A stretch of DNA of 63,499 bases from FEN-680 sp036845225. Lineage in GTDB: Bacteria > Actinomycetota > Geothermincolia > Fen-727 > Anoxymicrobiaceae. Of the stretch, positions 50,924 to 61,120 are shown one piece after another. A model generated the notes under the pieces. It saw only the letters and a list, made by a program, of their open reading frames with translations. It was not told the DNA's origin and ran no database searches. The stretch is from NCBI GenBank assembly GCA_036845225.1, contig DAIUEJ010000011.1, positions 1 through 63,499 on the forward strand. Direction: 5' to 3'. A program made the translations under genes and the position numbers. Every line of letters begins with the position of its first letter. The first letter of the stretch is position 1.

Positions 50924-50950
50924 AAAGCGGCCGGACGGCCCGGCCGCTTT
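50924..50950 (-). terminator. Intrinsic terminator of the cupredoxin gene
   Basis: An 11-bp stem AAAGCGGCCGG/CCGGCCGCTTT with loop ACGGC, followed on the minus strand by TTTTGCC. It lies 29 bases after the cupredoxin stop. Confidence 0.78.
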
Positions 50951-50978
50951 CGTTGCTCAGATCTATTGACGCGTGCGC

Positions 50979-51434
50979 CTAGTAGGCAGGCGTCGGCGTC
51001 GGGTTGACGGGCGCAGGCGCCGTGCTGCCGCCGGTCGTGCCCGTACCAACTGTTATGGTCGCGAGCATCTGGGTCGGGTGGTTCGAGCAGTGGTACGGGA
51101 AGGTCCCCGGTGCACTGAACGTGAACTGGTAGGTCGCCCCCGGCTGCAGCTGGCCGCTGCCGAATGCGCCGGTGTCGCTGGTCACGGTATGGGCCACCGC
51201 GCCGCTGTTAGTCCAGGTCACCGTCGTTCCGACCGGCACCGTCATCGAGCTCGGCTCGAACGCGAAATCGACGATCTTCACGCTCTTGGCGCCGGACGGG
51301 CTCGTCGACGGCGTCGTCTTCGGAGTGGTCTTAGGAGTGGTCGGCGTCGTCGTGTTGCTGCCGCATCCTGCCCCCAGGATCACGACCAGACCCAGCACCC
51401 CCGCCAGAACCGCCACCAGCCATTTCTTCTTCAT
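50979..51434 (-). CDS. Cupredoxin-domain lipoprotein
   Basis: 151 residues. Lipoprotein signal with the lipobox LGAGC near 20-24, a Thr/Pro/Ser linker (25-48), then a plastocyanin-like domain. Type I copper ligands are visible: His in AVAHTVTS, then Cys, His and Met in YHCSNHPTQM. A Pro-rich C-terminal tail. Probably an extracytoplasmic copper electron carrier, unexpected beside strictly anaerobic enzymes. A hairpin (51453-51475) lies just before its ribosome site. Confidence 0.88.
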   Translation of the reverse strand: MKKKWLVAVLAGVLGLVVILGAGCGSNTTTPTTPKTTPKTTPSTSPSGAKSVKIVDFAFEPSSMTVPVGTTVTWTNSGAVAHTVTSDTGAFGSGQLQPGATYQFTFSAPGTFPYHCSNHPTQMLATITVGTGTTGGSTAPAPVNPTPTPAY

Positions 51435-51979
51435 GCCGCTTCTCCTTTTTTTCGCGGCCCTGGAAACGGGCCGCGAGCCACTTCACACTCGGGGGTTCTG
51501 ATTTGACGTGGCGGGCCGCACTCCTGCTTGTCCTGGCGGACGGCTGCGGGGTCTGTGCGAAAAGGAGATATTGTCTTAAGCGACGTCAGCCGGCCGCGCC
51601 CGTGCGGAGAACCCGGTTTCATGACTGTCTGCCTGGTCCGCTTCCCACGAAATCGGCCGCCGGCCGGCGCGGTCAGGGCCGCGGTACGCCACCCTCGGCT
51701 TCGCGTGGAGGGAGGCTCGACCGGGCGTTCGGATTGCATAGTCGGGCTGATTTATATATCATACTTCCCGGTCTGGACGGGGTCGAGCGGAAGCGCCCGA
51801 AGGATGGCACGGGACTGGACCCCGAAGCACTGAGACCATAGAGAAATCGGTTTTTTGGATAGCGCCGCACGCAGGCTCCAGAGCTTGTGACCACAAGAGA
51901 AACCAGGGCGTGACCACACAGGATAGACGGTTGCGTCTGCTCAGACATAGACGACGGGATGAAGTGAAAGGAGATAGAG
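51435..51979. other. 545-bp gap between cupredoxin and acs
   Basis: Holds the cupredoxin leader hairpin (CGCGGCCC/GGGCCGCG, 51453-51475) and a candidate plus-strand promoter at 51734-51762. Short open frames on the plus strand (about 51503-51841) lack ribosome sites and family features. No RNA family or repeat was recognised. Confidence 0.5.
51734..51762 (+). promoter_or_regulatory. Candidate promoter for acs-satP
   Basis: TTGCAT (51734-51739), 17 bases, TATCAT (51757-51762). It would give a leader of about 210 bases before acs. Confidence 0.45.
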
Positions 51980-53968
51980 ATGGCCGGGCCGACTGACGAC
52001 AAGGAAGTCACCGAAGCGCAGACGATCTACCCGCCCGAGGAGCTCAGCAAAGGCGCGTATATCAAGAGCTTCGAAGAGTACAAGAAGCTTTATGACAGGT
52101 CCATAAACGACGTGGACAAATTCTGGGGGGAGATGGCGGAGTCCCTTGACTGGTTCAAGAAATGGGACAAGGTCTACGAGTGGGACGAGTCCAAACACGA
52201 GCTCAAGTGGTTCGCGGGCGGCAAGCTTAACGTCTCATACAACTGCCTCGACAGGCATTGCAAGACGGAGAAGCGCGACAAGGTCGCCATCATATTCGAG
52301 CCCGACGAGCCGGGCCCCAGCAAGACTTTCACTTACCAGCAACTGCTGGACGAGGTGTGCCGGTTCGCTAACGTGCTCAAGAAGCACGGCGTGAAGAAGG
52401 GCGACAGGGTCTGCATATACCTGCCGATGATCCCTGAGCTGCCAATCGCGATGCTGGCCTGCACCAGGATCGGAGCGATCCACAGCGTGGTGTTCGGGGG
52501 CTTCAGCTCCGACGCCCTGCGCGACAGGATCCTTGACAGTGACTGCCACGTCCTCATCGCCTCGGACGCGTCGTATCGCAGCGGCAAGGTCATCCCCCTC
52601 AAGAAGAACGCCGACTGGGCCCTTCAGGAGTGCCCGAACGTCAAGGACGTGTTCGTGGTGAAGCGCGCCGGCTCAGAGGTCGAGATGACCGAAGGGCGCG
52701 ACCACTGGTGGCACGAAGAGATGATGGCGGACGACATCAAGCCGTGGTGCGAGCCGGAGCAGATGGACGCTGAGGACACGCTTTTCATCCTCTACACCAG
52801 CGGCAGCACGGGCAAGCCCAAGGGCGTCCTGCACACGACGGCCGGTTACCTGCTCCACACTGCCCTCTCGCACAAGTGGATATTCGATATTCACGACGAC
52901 GACGTCTGGTGGTGCACGGCTGACATCGGCTGGGTCACAGGCCACAGCTACATCGTCTACGGCCCTCTTGCCAACGGCTCCACCGAGGTCCTGTTCGAGG
53001 GCGTTCCGACGTACCCGAACCCCGACAGGTTCTGGCAGCTCTGCGAGAAGGACAAGGTCACTGCCTTCTACACCGCCCCCACCGCCATCCGCTCACTGAT
53101 GAGGCTCGGCGACAAGTGGACCAAGACCGCCGACCTCTCCTCGCTGCGCATCCTGGGCACGGTTGGGGAGCCCATCAACCCGGACGTGTGGCTCTGGTAC
53201 TACGATAATATCGGCGGCTCCCGGTGCCCGGTCTGCGACACCTGGTGGCAGACCGAGACCGGCGCCATCCTCATCACACCGCTGGCGGGCGCTACCCCCA
53301 TGAGGCCGGGGTCGGCGAGCTTCCCGTTCTTCGGGGTGGACCCCGTCGTCCTCAGGCAGGACGGGACCGAGGCCAGCGTCAACGAGAGCGGGTTCCTCTG
53401 CATCAAGAAGCCCTGGCCGGGGATGATGCGCACGCTGTACGGGCAGCACGAGCTGTTCATCCAGACGTACTACGCCATGTTCCCGGGTGTCTACCTGACC
53501 GGCGACGGCTGCCGGGTGGACGAGGACGGGTTCTACTGGCTGCAGGGACGCATCGACGACGTCATCAACGTCTCGGGCCACAGGATCGGCACCGCCGAGG
53601 TGGAGAGCGCGCTGGTGAGCCACGAGTACGTTTCCGAGGCGGCTGTAGTTGGCATGCCGCACGATATCAAGGGTCAAGGCATCTACGCCTACGTAACCCT
53701 GAAGAGCGAGTACGAGTCCAGAGAGGAGGATGAAGTACGCAAACAGCTCGTTCTTCACGTACGCAAAGAGATTGGTCCTATTGCCACACCTGACATCATC
53801 CAGTTCACGACGGCTCTGCCGAAGACTCGAAGTGGCAAGATCATGAGAAGGATCCTGAGGAAGATCGCCGAGGGCACTTCCGATTCGCTGGGCGACACCA
53901 GCACCCTGGCAGAGCCGGGCGTGGTCGACCAGCTGATCGCGGGCTCGAAGGAGCTGCAAGCCAAGTAG
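51980..53968 (+). CDS. acsA: Acetyl-CoA synthetase
   Basis: 662 residues, full length for AMP-forming acetyl-CoA synthetase. Motifs: YTSGSTGKPKG near 270 (P-loop), WWQTETGAI near 420, the YWLQGRIDDVINVSGHRIG hinge near 515 and the acetylatable Lys in KTRSGKIMRR near 620. It converts acetate, ATP and CoA to acetyl-CoA. It is followed 56 bases later by an acetate permease gene, so the pair imports and activates acetate. AAAGGAGATAGAG precedes the ATG. Confidence 0.95.
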   Translation: MAGPTDDKEVTEAQTIYPPEELSKGAYIKSFEEYKKLYDRSINDVDKFWGEMAESLDWFKKWDKVYEWDESKHELKWFAGGKLNVSYNCLDRHCKTEKRDKVAIIFEPDEPGPSKTFTYQQLLDEVCRFANVLKKHGVKKGDRVCIYLPMIPELPIAMLACTRIGAIHSVVFGGFSSDALRDRILDSDCHVLIASDASYRSGKVIPLKKNADWALQECPNVKDVFVVKRAGSEVEMTEGRDHWWHEEMMADDIKPWCEPEQMDAEDTLFILYTSGSTGKPKGVLHTTAGYLLHTALSHKWIFDIHDDDVWWCTADIGWVTGHSYIVYGPLANGSTEVLFEGVPTYPNPDRFWQLCEKDKVTAFYTAPTAIRSLMRLGDKWTKTADLSSLRILGTVGEPINPDVWLWYYDNIGGSRCPVCDTWWQTETGAILITPLAGATPMRPGSASFPFFGVDPVVLRQDGTEASVNESGFLCIKKPWPGMMRTLYGQHELFIQTYYAMFPGVYLTGDGCRVDEDGFYWLQGRIDDVINVSGHRIGTAEVESALVSHEYVSEAAVVGMPHDIKGQGIYAYVTLKSEYESREEDEVRKQLVLHVRKEIGPIATPDIIQFTTALPKTRSGKIMRRILRKIAEGTSDSLGDTSTLAEPGVVDQLIAGSKELQAK

Positions 53969-54024
53969 GCTGGCGTCCGGCGCATCGCAGTGAGAAACCG
54001 ACGTTCTTAGGAGGGGTAAGCAGT

Positions 54025-54642
54025 ATGACAGACGACATCAAGTTGGCTAATCCTGCTGTTCTGGGGTTGACGTGTTTCGGTCTCACCACAGTGATGCTGA
54101 ACCTGCACAACGCCGGAGTTTTCAAGCTGGATATCGGCATCCTCGGACTGGGCATCTTCGTGGGCGGCCTCGCACAGGTCATCGCGGGGATCCTCGAGTT
54201 CAGGAAAGGCAACACCTTCGCGATGACGGCGTTCATCGCCTACGGCACTTTCTGGATAAGCCTCGTCTTTATCCTGATCTTCAAGCCGTTCCTGCTGACA
54301 AAGCTGGGCCTTGAGATCTCTGGTAAGGGACTGGCGTGGTACCTGGTGCTGTGGGGCGTGTTCACGGTGTTCATGACCATCGCGACGTTCCGGATCAACC
54401 GCGTCCTGCAGTTCGTGTTCATCACCCTCACCGTCCTGTTCGCGATGCTCGCGATAGGCTTCGGCTGGGCGAACACCGGCATCATCAAGGCCGCGGGCAT
54501 CGTGGGCATCTTCACCGGCGCGGCAGCCATCTACCTGGCGATGGCCGAGAACCTCGAAGAGATCTACGGAAAGGTGATGCTCCCGTACTGGCCCTACAAA
54601 GCACAGGGGTCGTACAAGGAGAACCCGGCAGAAGATCTGTAA
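54025..54642 (+). CDS. satP: SatP/GPR1-FUN34-YaaH family acetate transporter
   Basis: 205 residues with six membrane helices. The family NPAVLGL signature is at residues 9-15 after LA. Members move acetate or succinate with protons through a hexameric channel. The position behind acs fits acetate uptake. GGAGGGG precedes the ATG; a strong terminator follows. Confidence 0.92.
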   Translation: MTDDIKLANPAVLGLTCFGLTTVMLNLHNAGVFKLDIGILGLGIFVGGLAQVIAGILEFRKGNTFAMTAFIAYGTFWISLVFILIFKPFLLTKLGLEISGKGLAWYLVLWGVFTVFMTIATFRINRVLQFVFITLTVLFAMLAIGFGWANTGIIKAAGIVGIFTGAAAIYLAMAENLEEIYGKVMLPYWPYKAQGSYKENPAEDL

Positions 54643-54666
54643 ACGCAGGAATCAAGACGATGACGG

Positions 54667-54692
54667 AAGCCCGGGCTCCAGCGCCCGGGCTT
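54667..54692. terminator. Bidirectional intrinsic terminator
   Basis: AAGCCCGGG and CCCGGGCTT with an 8-base loop between the convergent satP and GH17-like genes. Confidence 0.72.
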
Positions 54693-54699
54693 TCTGCGC

Positions 54700-55662
54700 T
54701 CAGGGGGCCGTACCGATGATCTCGCTCATGCCTCCCTTGAGCCGGCCGGACTGGTCCCACAGCCCCCAGTGGGCCCCGACCTGGCCCTCGTGGCTTGCTT
54801 TCCAAGGCTCGTCGAAAGCCTCGAAGTAGAAATACCTCACGTTCCCGATCTTCGCCCAATCGGTGAAACGCTCGAGGAACCATTTGGCGTTTTCCGGGGT
54901 GGCGGCCGCCTTGCCGTGGGTCTCGCCGGCGAACGGCCATCCGGTCTCCACTATCACCTCTTTGCTTCCGGCGGCCGCCCTGGTCTTGCGGTAGCAGGAG
55001 TCCAGGTAGGCGACCGAACCGATGATCTCCCGGTCTTCCCAGTACGGGAACATGTTCGCCATCACGACGTCACATGCGGCGATGACCCGCGGGTGGCCGA
55101 TCAGCTCGCCCCAGGTGTCGCTGGTGGTGACTTTGACCCCCGCCGAGGAGACCCGGTCTATGTAGCCGACCAGTTGCGATTCTGTCGCGAAGTTGAAGTA
55201 GAGCGCCTCCTCACCGACGACCGCCAGGTCCACGACGCCTTCGCGGGCGAGCTGCACCAGGTTGCTCACCTCGGTCTCGTTACGGACAGGGTCGGTCTCG
55301 AGGTCGCATCCCGCGGCCACAAACAGGCCCTTTGACTTCGCGGTCCGTGCGATGTCGCCGCCCAGGCCGGACGAGCTGAAGGTGCGTATCCCGTGGGTGT
55401 ACGGCGCGATCTCATCGATGAGACTCTCGATCCGGGCGTGTGTGATCGGAACGGGGCTGGAGGGGCTCTCGTTCACGAAAGGGCTGAAGCAGAGGCCCTG
55501 GAGCCTGCTGCGCTGCGCGGTAGAGGAAGCTGAGTCGATGTTCGCGGGCGTGGTCCCGCAGCCGCTCGCGAAGACCGCGAGAAAAGGCAGCGCGAACAGC
55601 AGCCCCGCGAGCGCCGATGCAATGTGCCGGCGACGCGAACAGCGTACCTGTCGTTCCTTCAT
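54700..55662 (-). CDS. GH17-like glycoside hydrolase lipoprotein
   Basis: 320 residues. The N-terminus has a basic start, a hydrophobic core and the lipobox FASGC near 31-35, so it is probably anchored outside the membrane. The body is a TIM barrel resembling GH17 beta-1,3-glucanase-like proteins: GLCFSPF near 57, VGEEALYF near 150 (acid/base Glu) and VETGWPFAGE near 240 (nucleophile Glu). It could trim or transfer glucans of the envelope. Substrate not established. Confidence 0.8.
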   Translation of the reverse strand: MKERQVRCSRRRHIASALAGLLFALPFLAVFASGCGTTPANIDSASSTAQRSRLQGLCFSPFVNESPSSPVPITHARIESLIDEIAPYTHGIRTFSSSGLGGDIARTAKSKGLFVAAGCDLETDPVRNETEVSNLVQLAREGVVDLAVVGEEALYFNFATESQLVGYIDRVSSAGVKVTTSDTWGELIGHPRVIAACDVVMANMFPYWEDREIIGSVAYLDSCYRKTRAAAGSKEVIVETGWPFAGETHGKAAATPENAKWFLERFTDWAKIGNVRYFYFEAFDEPWKASHEGQVGAHWGLWDQSGRLKGGMSEIIGTAP

Positions 55663-55867
55663 GAACGCTTCACTCCCTTTCCGGGTCCTGCCCTCACAAT
55701 TCCGCCCAGGACGCCCGTTTCCTTGCCGCCGGGGCGAAGCCTTCCCCGTGCGGTCAAGCGCCGGGCGGCATGGCAGGAAAGCAAGGCCGCCTTGAGAATA
55801 AGGCTAGCGGGACCGTGGCAGCGCGTGCCTTTCCCACCACACCTGGACACGCAGGAGGCTGATGTAC

Positions 55868-57961
55868 ATGGATGGCAGCAGGCCTGAGAAGAAACTCATA
55901 TACCCGTCCGAGAAACTCTCCCGCACCGCCAACGTGAAAGGGTTCGAGGAGTACAAGGGGTTCTACGAGCGCTCGGTCGACGACCCGGACGAGTTCTGGG
56001 CCGAGATGGCCTCCCACGAGCTCGACTGGATCGAGCGCTGGCACAAAGTGTCTTTCTCCGACCCCGTCAACCACATCTACCGTTGGTTCGAGGGAGGAAA
56101 GCTCAACGCTTCCACCAACTGCCTGGACCGGCACGTCAGCGCCGGCAGGGGCGACAAGACGGCCATCATCTGGGAACCCGACGACCCGACGACGCAACCC
56201 AGGACGTTCAGTTACAGCGAGCTCCTCGAGGAAGTGTGCGAGTTCGCGAACGTGCTCAAGCTGCACGGCGTCGGCAAGGGCGACAGGGTCTGCATCTACA
56301 TGCCCATGATCCCGGAGCTCGCTATCGCCATGCTGGCGTGCGCCCGCATCGGCGCCATCCACAGCGTGGTGTTCGGCGGTTTCAGCGCCGAGGCGCTTCG
56401 CAACCGGGTTATCGACAGCCAGTCCCGCATCCTCATCACCTCGGACGGGAGCTTCCGTGCAGGCAAGTCCATACCCATCAAAGAGAACGCGGACAAAGCC
56501 CTCGACGGGCTCGGCCAGGTGGAGACTGTGGTCGTTGTCAGAAGGACCGGCGCCGACGTCGAGATGAAAGCCGGCCGCGACGTATGGTGGCACGAGGAGA
56601 TGTCCCGGATGGTCGTAACCGCGGAGTGCCCGCCGGAGGCCATGGACTCTGAGGACCCTATCTTCCTGCTGTACACCAGCGGCAGCACCGGAAGACCGAA
56701 GGGCGTGGTCCATACGACCGGGGGGTACCTGCTCTATGCCGCGCTTACCCACAAGTGGATCTTCGATATCAAGGACTCCGACGTCTGGTGGTGCACCGCC
56801 GACATCGGCTGGATAACCGGCCACAGCTACATACTGTACGGGCCGCTCGCCAATGGAGCGACGAGCCTGATGTTCGAAGGCGTGCCCACCTGGCCCGAGC
56901 CGGACCGTTTCTGGCAGGTCTGCGAGAAGTACAAGGTAACCGGGTTCTACACGGCGCCGACCGTCATCCGCTCGCTGATGCGGCTGGGAGACCAGTGGAC
57001 GCAGACCCGCGACCTCTCGTCGCTGCGGATACTGGGGACGGTAGGGGAGCCGATCAACCCCGACGTATGGCTCTGGTACTACGAGAAGGTCGGCGGCGAG
57101 CGCTGCCCGGTGCTCGACACCTGGTGGCAGACAGAGACCGGCGGCATCATGATCGCGCCAGTCGCGGGGGCGACGCCGATGAAGCCCGGGTCGGCCAGCC
57201 TGCCGTTCCCCGGGGTGGTGCCGGCGGTGTTCCGCGAGGACGGGACAGAGGCGCCGCCAAACGAGTCAGGGTTTCTGGTCATCAAGAACGCCTGGCCCGG
57301 CATGCTCCGCACGGTGTGGCAGGACCACGACCGGTACATCGAGACTTACTGGTCCCAGTTCCCCGGGGCCTACCTCTCCGGGGACGGCTGCAGGATCGAC
57401 GAGGAAGGCTACTACTGGATCGAGGGACGCATCGACGACGTCATCAACGTCTCGGGCCATCGCATAGGGACCGCGGAGGTCGAGAGCGCCGCGGTATCGC
57501 ACCCGGCGGTGGCAGAGGCCGCGGTGGTCGGGTTCCCTCACACCATCAAAGGCCAGGGGATCTACATCTTCGCGACCCTCAAGGAGGCCTACGAAGGTTC
57601 ATACGACGATGAGGAGCGCATCGCGGGCGAGGTGTCCGACAGGGTCAAGACGAGCATCGGCCCGTTCGCCCGCCCGGACATCATACAGTTCACCGCGGGC
57701 CTCCCAAAGACCAGGAGCGGCAAGATCATGCGCCGCATCCTGCGAAAGATCGTGGAGGGAAAGACCGAAGAGTTCGGCGACATCAGCACGCTCGCCGACG
57801 CGGAGGTGCTCCAGGAACTGATGGCCGGGGCTTCCCGCGCGCTGGCCGAGTTCGACTACGACGCGCACCTGCAGGTCATACTCGCGGGCTATCCATACGA
57901 GTGCAGGGAAACGGAAGACAAGCTGGTCGGCACGGTGTGCGTGCACCGGCACGCTAAGTAG
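55868..57961 (+). CDS. Second acetyl-CoA synthetase-like acyl-CoA ligase
   Basis: 697 residues from ATG 55868 (AGGAGG 9 bases upstream; an ATG at 55862 is too close). Closely related to the acs at 51980: YTSGSTGRPKG, WWQTETGGI, RIDDVINVSGHRIG and KTRSGKIMRR are all present. It carries about 35 extra C-terminal residues (after the TEEFGDISTLAD region) that the other copy lacks. Probably acetate or another short acid such as propionate. Its stop codon lies inside a family B repeat. Confidence 0.92.
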   Translation: MDGSRPEKKLIYPSEKLSRTANVKGFEEYKGFYERSVDDPDEFWAEMASHELDWIERWHKVSFSDPVNHIYRWFEGGKLNASTNCLDRHVSAGRGDKTAIIWEPDDPTTQPRTFSYSELLEEVCEFANVLKLHGVGKGDRVCIYMPMIPELAIAMLACARIGAIHSVVFGGFSAEALRNRVIDSQSRILITSDGSFRAGKSIPIKENADKALDGLGQVETVVVVRRTGADVEMKAGRDVWWHEEMSRMVVTAECPPEAMDSEDPIFLLYTSGSTGRPKGVVHTTGGYLLYAALTHKWIFDIKDSDVWWCTADIGWITGHSYILYGPLANGATSLMFEGVPTWPEPDRFWQVCEKYKVTGFYTAPTVIRSLMRLGDQWTQTRDLSSLRILGTVGEPINPDVWLWYYEKVGGERCPVLDTWWQTETGGIMIAPVAGATPMKPGSASLPFPGVVPAVFREDGTEAPPNESGFLVIKNAWPGMLRTVWQDHDRYIETYWSQFPGAYLSGDGCRIDEEGYYWIEGRIDDVINVSGHRIGTAEVESAAVSHPAVAEAAVVGFPHTIKGQGIYIFATLKEAYEGSYDDEERIAGEVSDRVKTSIGPFARPDIIQFTAGLPKTRSGKIMRRILRKIVEGKTEEFGDISTLADAEVLQELMAGASRALAEFDYDAHLQVILAGYPYECRETEDKLVGTVCVHRHAK

Positions 57962-57979
57962 CGCCGGCGTCCCGCCGGC
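57958..57979 (+). repeat. Dispersed GC hairpin repeat (family B), copy 5
   Basis: Overlaps the TAG stop (57959-57961) of the second acs and fills the 21 bases before the convergent pabC stop; may act as a terminator. Confidence 0.85.
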
Positions 57980-57982
57980 TAC

Positions 57983-58858
57983 CTAGGAGCCTGTCTCGAG
58001 CGCCACCAGGCCGCGGTAGGCCGTCCTCATCGCCTGCGTCACCGGACCGGGACAGAAGGTCATCAGGTGCGTCCCCACCCTGCACACCGGCATGAGCTCC
58101 GCGGTGCTGCCGGTCGCGAAAGCCTCATCGCACGAGAGCAGCGTCTCGTGGGTCTCCATGACCTCCCTGATCGGCACACCGCCGGCGAGGGCGACCTCGA
58201 TCACGGCCTCGCGGGTGATGCCGGGCAGGAAGCCGCATCCCATGTTGGGCGTCAGAAGCTCTCCGTCCTTCACCATGAAGATGTTCCAGGTGGTCCCTTC
58301 GGCGATGTTTCCCGCGGTCGTCAGCATCACCGAGTCGTCCAGCCCCCGGTCGCGGGCCTCCTGCCGCGCGAAGAGGCCGTCCATGCAGTTGCCGGTCTTG
58401 AGCGATGAGAGCGGCGAGGAAACGTTCCGCTTGATGCCCGATATGGCGACGGCGATCCCCCGCAGGTAATCTTCCTCGGACGGAGGCTCGTACTCGTGGA
58501 CGATGATGAAGATTCCCTGAGGGCCCGGGCGCTCCAGCCCCTTCGGACCCGCTGACGGCCCTCCGGTGACCGTGATGCGGATGTAGGCGTCGCCCTCGCG
58601 CTCGAGCCCGTTGGCCCGGATGAGGTCGGCCACGGCGCGCTCGATCTCGCCCTGCGGGACCGGCACCGTCATGCGCATGAGCCTGCAGCCTTCGGCCAGC
58701 CTGTCGAGGTGGCGGCGCAGCCTGAACGGCCTGCCGTCATACGCGCGTATCGTCTCGAAGACCGAGTCGCCGTAGAGCACGGCGCGGTCGCTCACCGGTA
58801 TGGAAGCGGCGGATGCCGGCACGATGTGACCATCCACGTATGTCAGCTCTTCAGCCAT
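57983..58858 (-). CDS. pabC: Aminodeoxychorismate lyase-like fold-IV PLP enzyme
   Basis: 291 residues from ATG 58858 (GAGGAGCGAG directly upstream; an earlier in-frame start has no site). Fold-type IV aminotransferase: YGDSVFETIRAY near 30, the PLP Lys in SSLKTGN near 165, EGTTWNIF near 195 and MGCGFLPGITR near 215. The sequence alone could also be a branched-chain or D-amino-acid transaminase. The pabA-pabB neighbours make PabC, which releases p-aminobenzoate for folate, the best call. Confidence 0.8.
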   Translation of the reverse strand: MAEELTYVDGHIVPASAASIPVSDRAVLYGDSVFETIRAYDGRPFRLRRHLDRLAEGCRLMRMTVPVPQGEIERAVADLIRANGLEREGDAYIRITVTGGPSAGPKGLERPGPQGIFIIVHEYEPPSEEDYLRGIAVAISGIKRNVSSPLSSLKTGNCMDGLFARQEARDRGLDDSVMLTTAGNIAEGTTWNIFMVKDGELLTPNMGCGFLPGITREAVIEVALAGGVPIREVMETHETLLSCDEAFATGSTAELMPVCRVGTHLMTFCPGPVTQAMRTAYRGLVALETGS

Positions 58859-58907
58859 CTCGCTCCTCGATGCGCCCGGGTAAGGCGCCACTCGCCGGCG
58901 GGCGCGG

Positions 58908-60373
58908 TCAGGTCCCTTCACGCAGGCCGGTGACCGCCTCGAACATCGCCATCCCTTTGTCGAGCGTCTCCTGGAACTCCGCGGCCGGCTCGCTGTCGGC
59001 CACGATGCCTCCCCCGACCTGGAAGTATACCCGACCGCCGCGGATTATCATCGTGCGGATGGCGATGTTCGTGTCATGGCGCCCGTTGAAGCCGAGGTAG
59101 CCGATGCTGCCGGTGTAGACGCTCCTCGCGGTGGGCTCGAGCTCGTCGATGATCTCGATCGACCTGATCTTCGGCGCGCCGGTGATGGAGCCGCCGGGGA
59201 AAGTGGCCCGCAGCAGGTCGATGACGTCGCGCCCCTTGTGGAGGGTGCCGGTGACAGTGGAGACGAGGTGGTGCACCCGCGCGTAGGACTCGAGCACCGC
59301 GTGTTCCTCGACCTGCACGCTGCCGTACTCGCAGACCCGCCCGATGTCGTTGCGCTCGAGGTCCACGATCATGGACAGCTCCGCGCGGTCTTTCTTGCTC
59401 GCGAGAAGTTCCTGCCGGCTGCGCTCGTCTGAAGCCGGGTCTTCGTACCGGCGGCTGGTGCCCTTGATGGGGCGCGTCTCGACCCGCCTCCCGTCGACGG
59501 CGAGGAAACGCTCGGGGGACGAAGAGGCGATGGCGAAATCACCGAAGTTCATGTAGGCGCTGAACGGCGCCGAGTTCACCACGCGCAACCTGCGGTAGAG
59601 GTCCCAGGCGGGCTCGAGCAGCGGGGCGCTGAAGCGCTGGGACAGGTTGGCCTGGTAGATATCGCCGGCGAGGATGTACTCCTTGACCGCGCCTACGGAC
59701 AGCAGGTACTCGTCGGCAGTGAAGCCGCACTCGAACTCGAGCGCCGCGCCGGGCTCCGATTGGGGGGGGACCGTGCCGCCGACCCCGCCGCCGGCCCCCG
59801 GGGCGAGACGCGCCAGAGCGGCAGAAGCACCAGCCCCGAGGTCCTCACCAGCTTCCCCCGAGACCAGCAGCCACTTGCGCCCGCTCGCCAGGTCCGAAGC
59901 GACCACGCGGTCGAAGAACCCGAACGCCAGCTCGGGCAGGTCGAGGTCGTCATCCACCGAGCAGGGCAGGCGCTCGATGTAGCGCCCCAGCTCGTATGAG
60001 AGGTAGCCCATGCCGCCGCCGACGAAAGGCGGAAGCCCGTCCGGCACCGCCGAAGCGTCGAACGCGCGCGCGCCGTACGCAGACCTCAAAGCTTCGAACG
60101 GGTCGATGCCCTCGACCTCGTAAGCCTCGCCGCCCCGGGCGGTGAAGCGCGCGGTGGTCCCCCGGGTGGTGAGCAGCAGGTACGGGTCGAAGCCGACGAA
60201 CGAGTACCGCCCGAACTTCTCCATGCGCATGCTGGAGTCCAGGAAGCACGAGCCGGGAATGCGGGCCACCTCGTCGAACAGCTCGTCCATCTCCCGCGGA
60301 TCGTCGGCCAGCTCGATCACTTTCAGAGTCAGCGGTTCGGGCTCCGTCCGCTGAAGCATCGCCTCTATGGACA

Positions 60374-60377
<4 letters not shown>
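58908..60377 (-). CDS. pabB: Aminodeoxychorismate synthase component I
   Basis: 489 residues. Chorismate-binding domain with RPIKGTSRR near 305: the Lys in PIKGT marks PabB, where anthranilate synthase has Ala. Further motifs: DLERNDIGRVCEYGSV near 355, FPGGSITGAPKIR near 405 and FQVGGGIVADS near 460. It makes 4-amino-4-deoxychorismate with PabA. The start overlaps the pabA stop by 4 bases. Confidence 0.9.
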
Positions 60378-60949
<572 letters not shown>

Positions 60950-60990
60950 GCTTCCTCCGCTCGCGCGCGGCCATCGCCCGCCGCGCTGCG

Positions 60991-61047
60991 TCAATAAAAA
61001 AACCCAGCCATACGGCTGGGTGCCGCCCGTCGGGGCGCCTTGTTCAT
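60991..61047 (-). promoter_or_regulatory. Attenuator-like terminator and short leader frame ahead of pabA
   Basis: On the minus strand CCCAGCC (complement of 61014-61020) pairs with GGCTGGG (complement of 61003-61009) and is followed by seven U (60996-61002). A second small hairpin (GCCC/GGGC, 61025-61036) precedes it. An 18-codon frame from ATG 61047 ends in the U-tract at 60991, but lacks a ribosome site and has no Trp codons. The terminator lies downstream of the promoter at 61082-61109, so it must be passed to express pabA. Confidence 0.7.
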
Positions 61048-61081
61048 ACCGTCGAACACGAGATATTTGGTTCAGGCGTGT

Positions 61082-61109
61082 ATTGTACTTCACGCCAGGG
61101 TGTTGTCAA
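61082..61109 (-). promoter_or_regulatory. pabABC promoter
   Basis: Minus strand: TTGACA (61109-61104), 16 bases, TACAAT (61087-61082). It lies between the amidohydrolase stop and the attenuator. Confidence 0.72.
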
Positions 61110-61120
61110 ACCCTCGGCGG

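Noticed and set aside
60950..61093. N-terminal extension of PabA up to ATG 61093
   Set aside because: It would run through a terminator and promoter; the ATG at 60949 has a strong ribosome site and matches family length.
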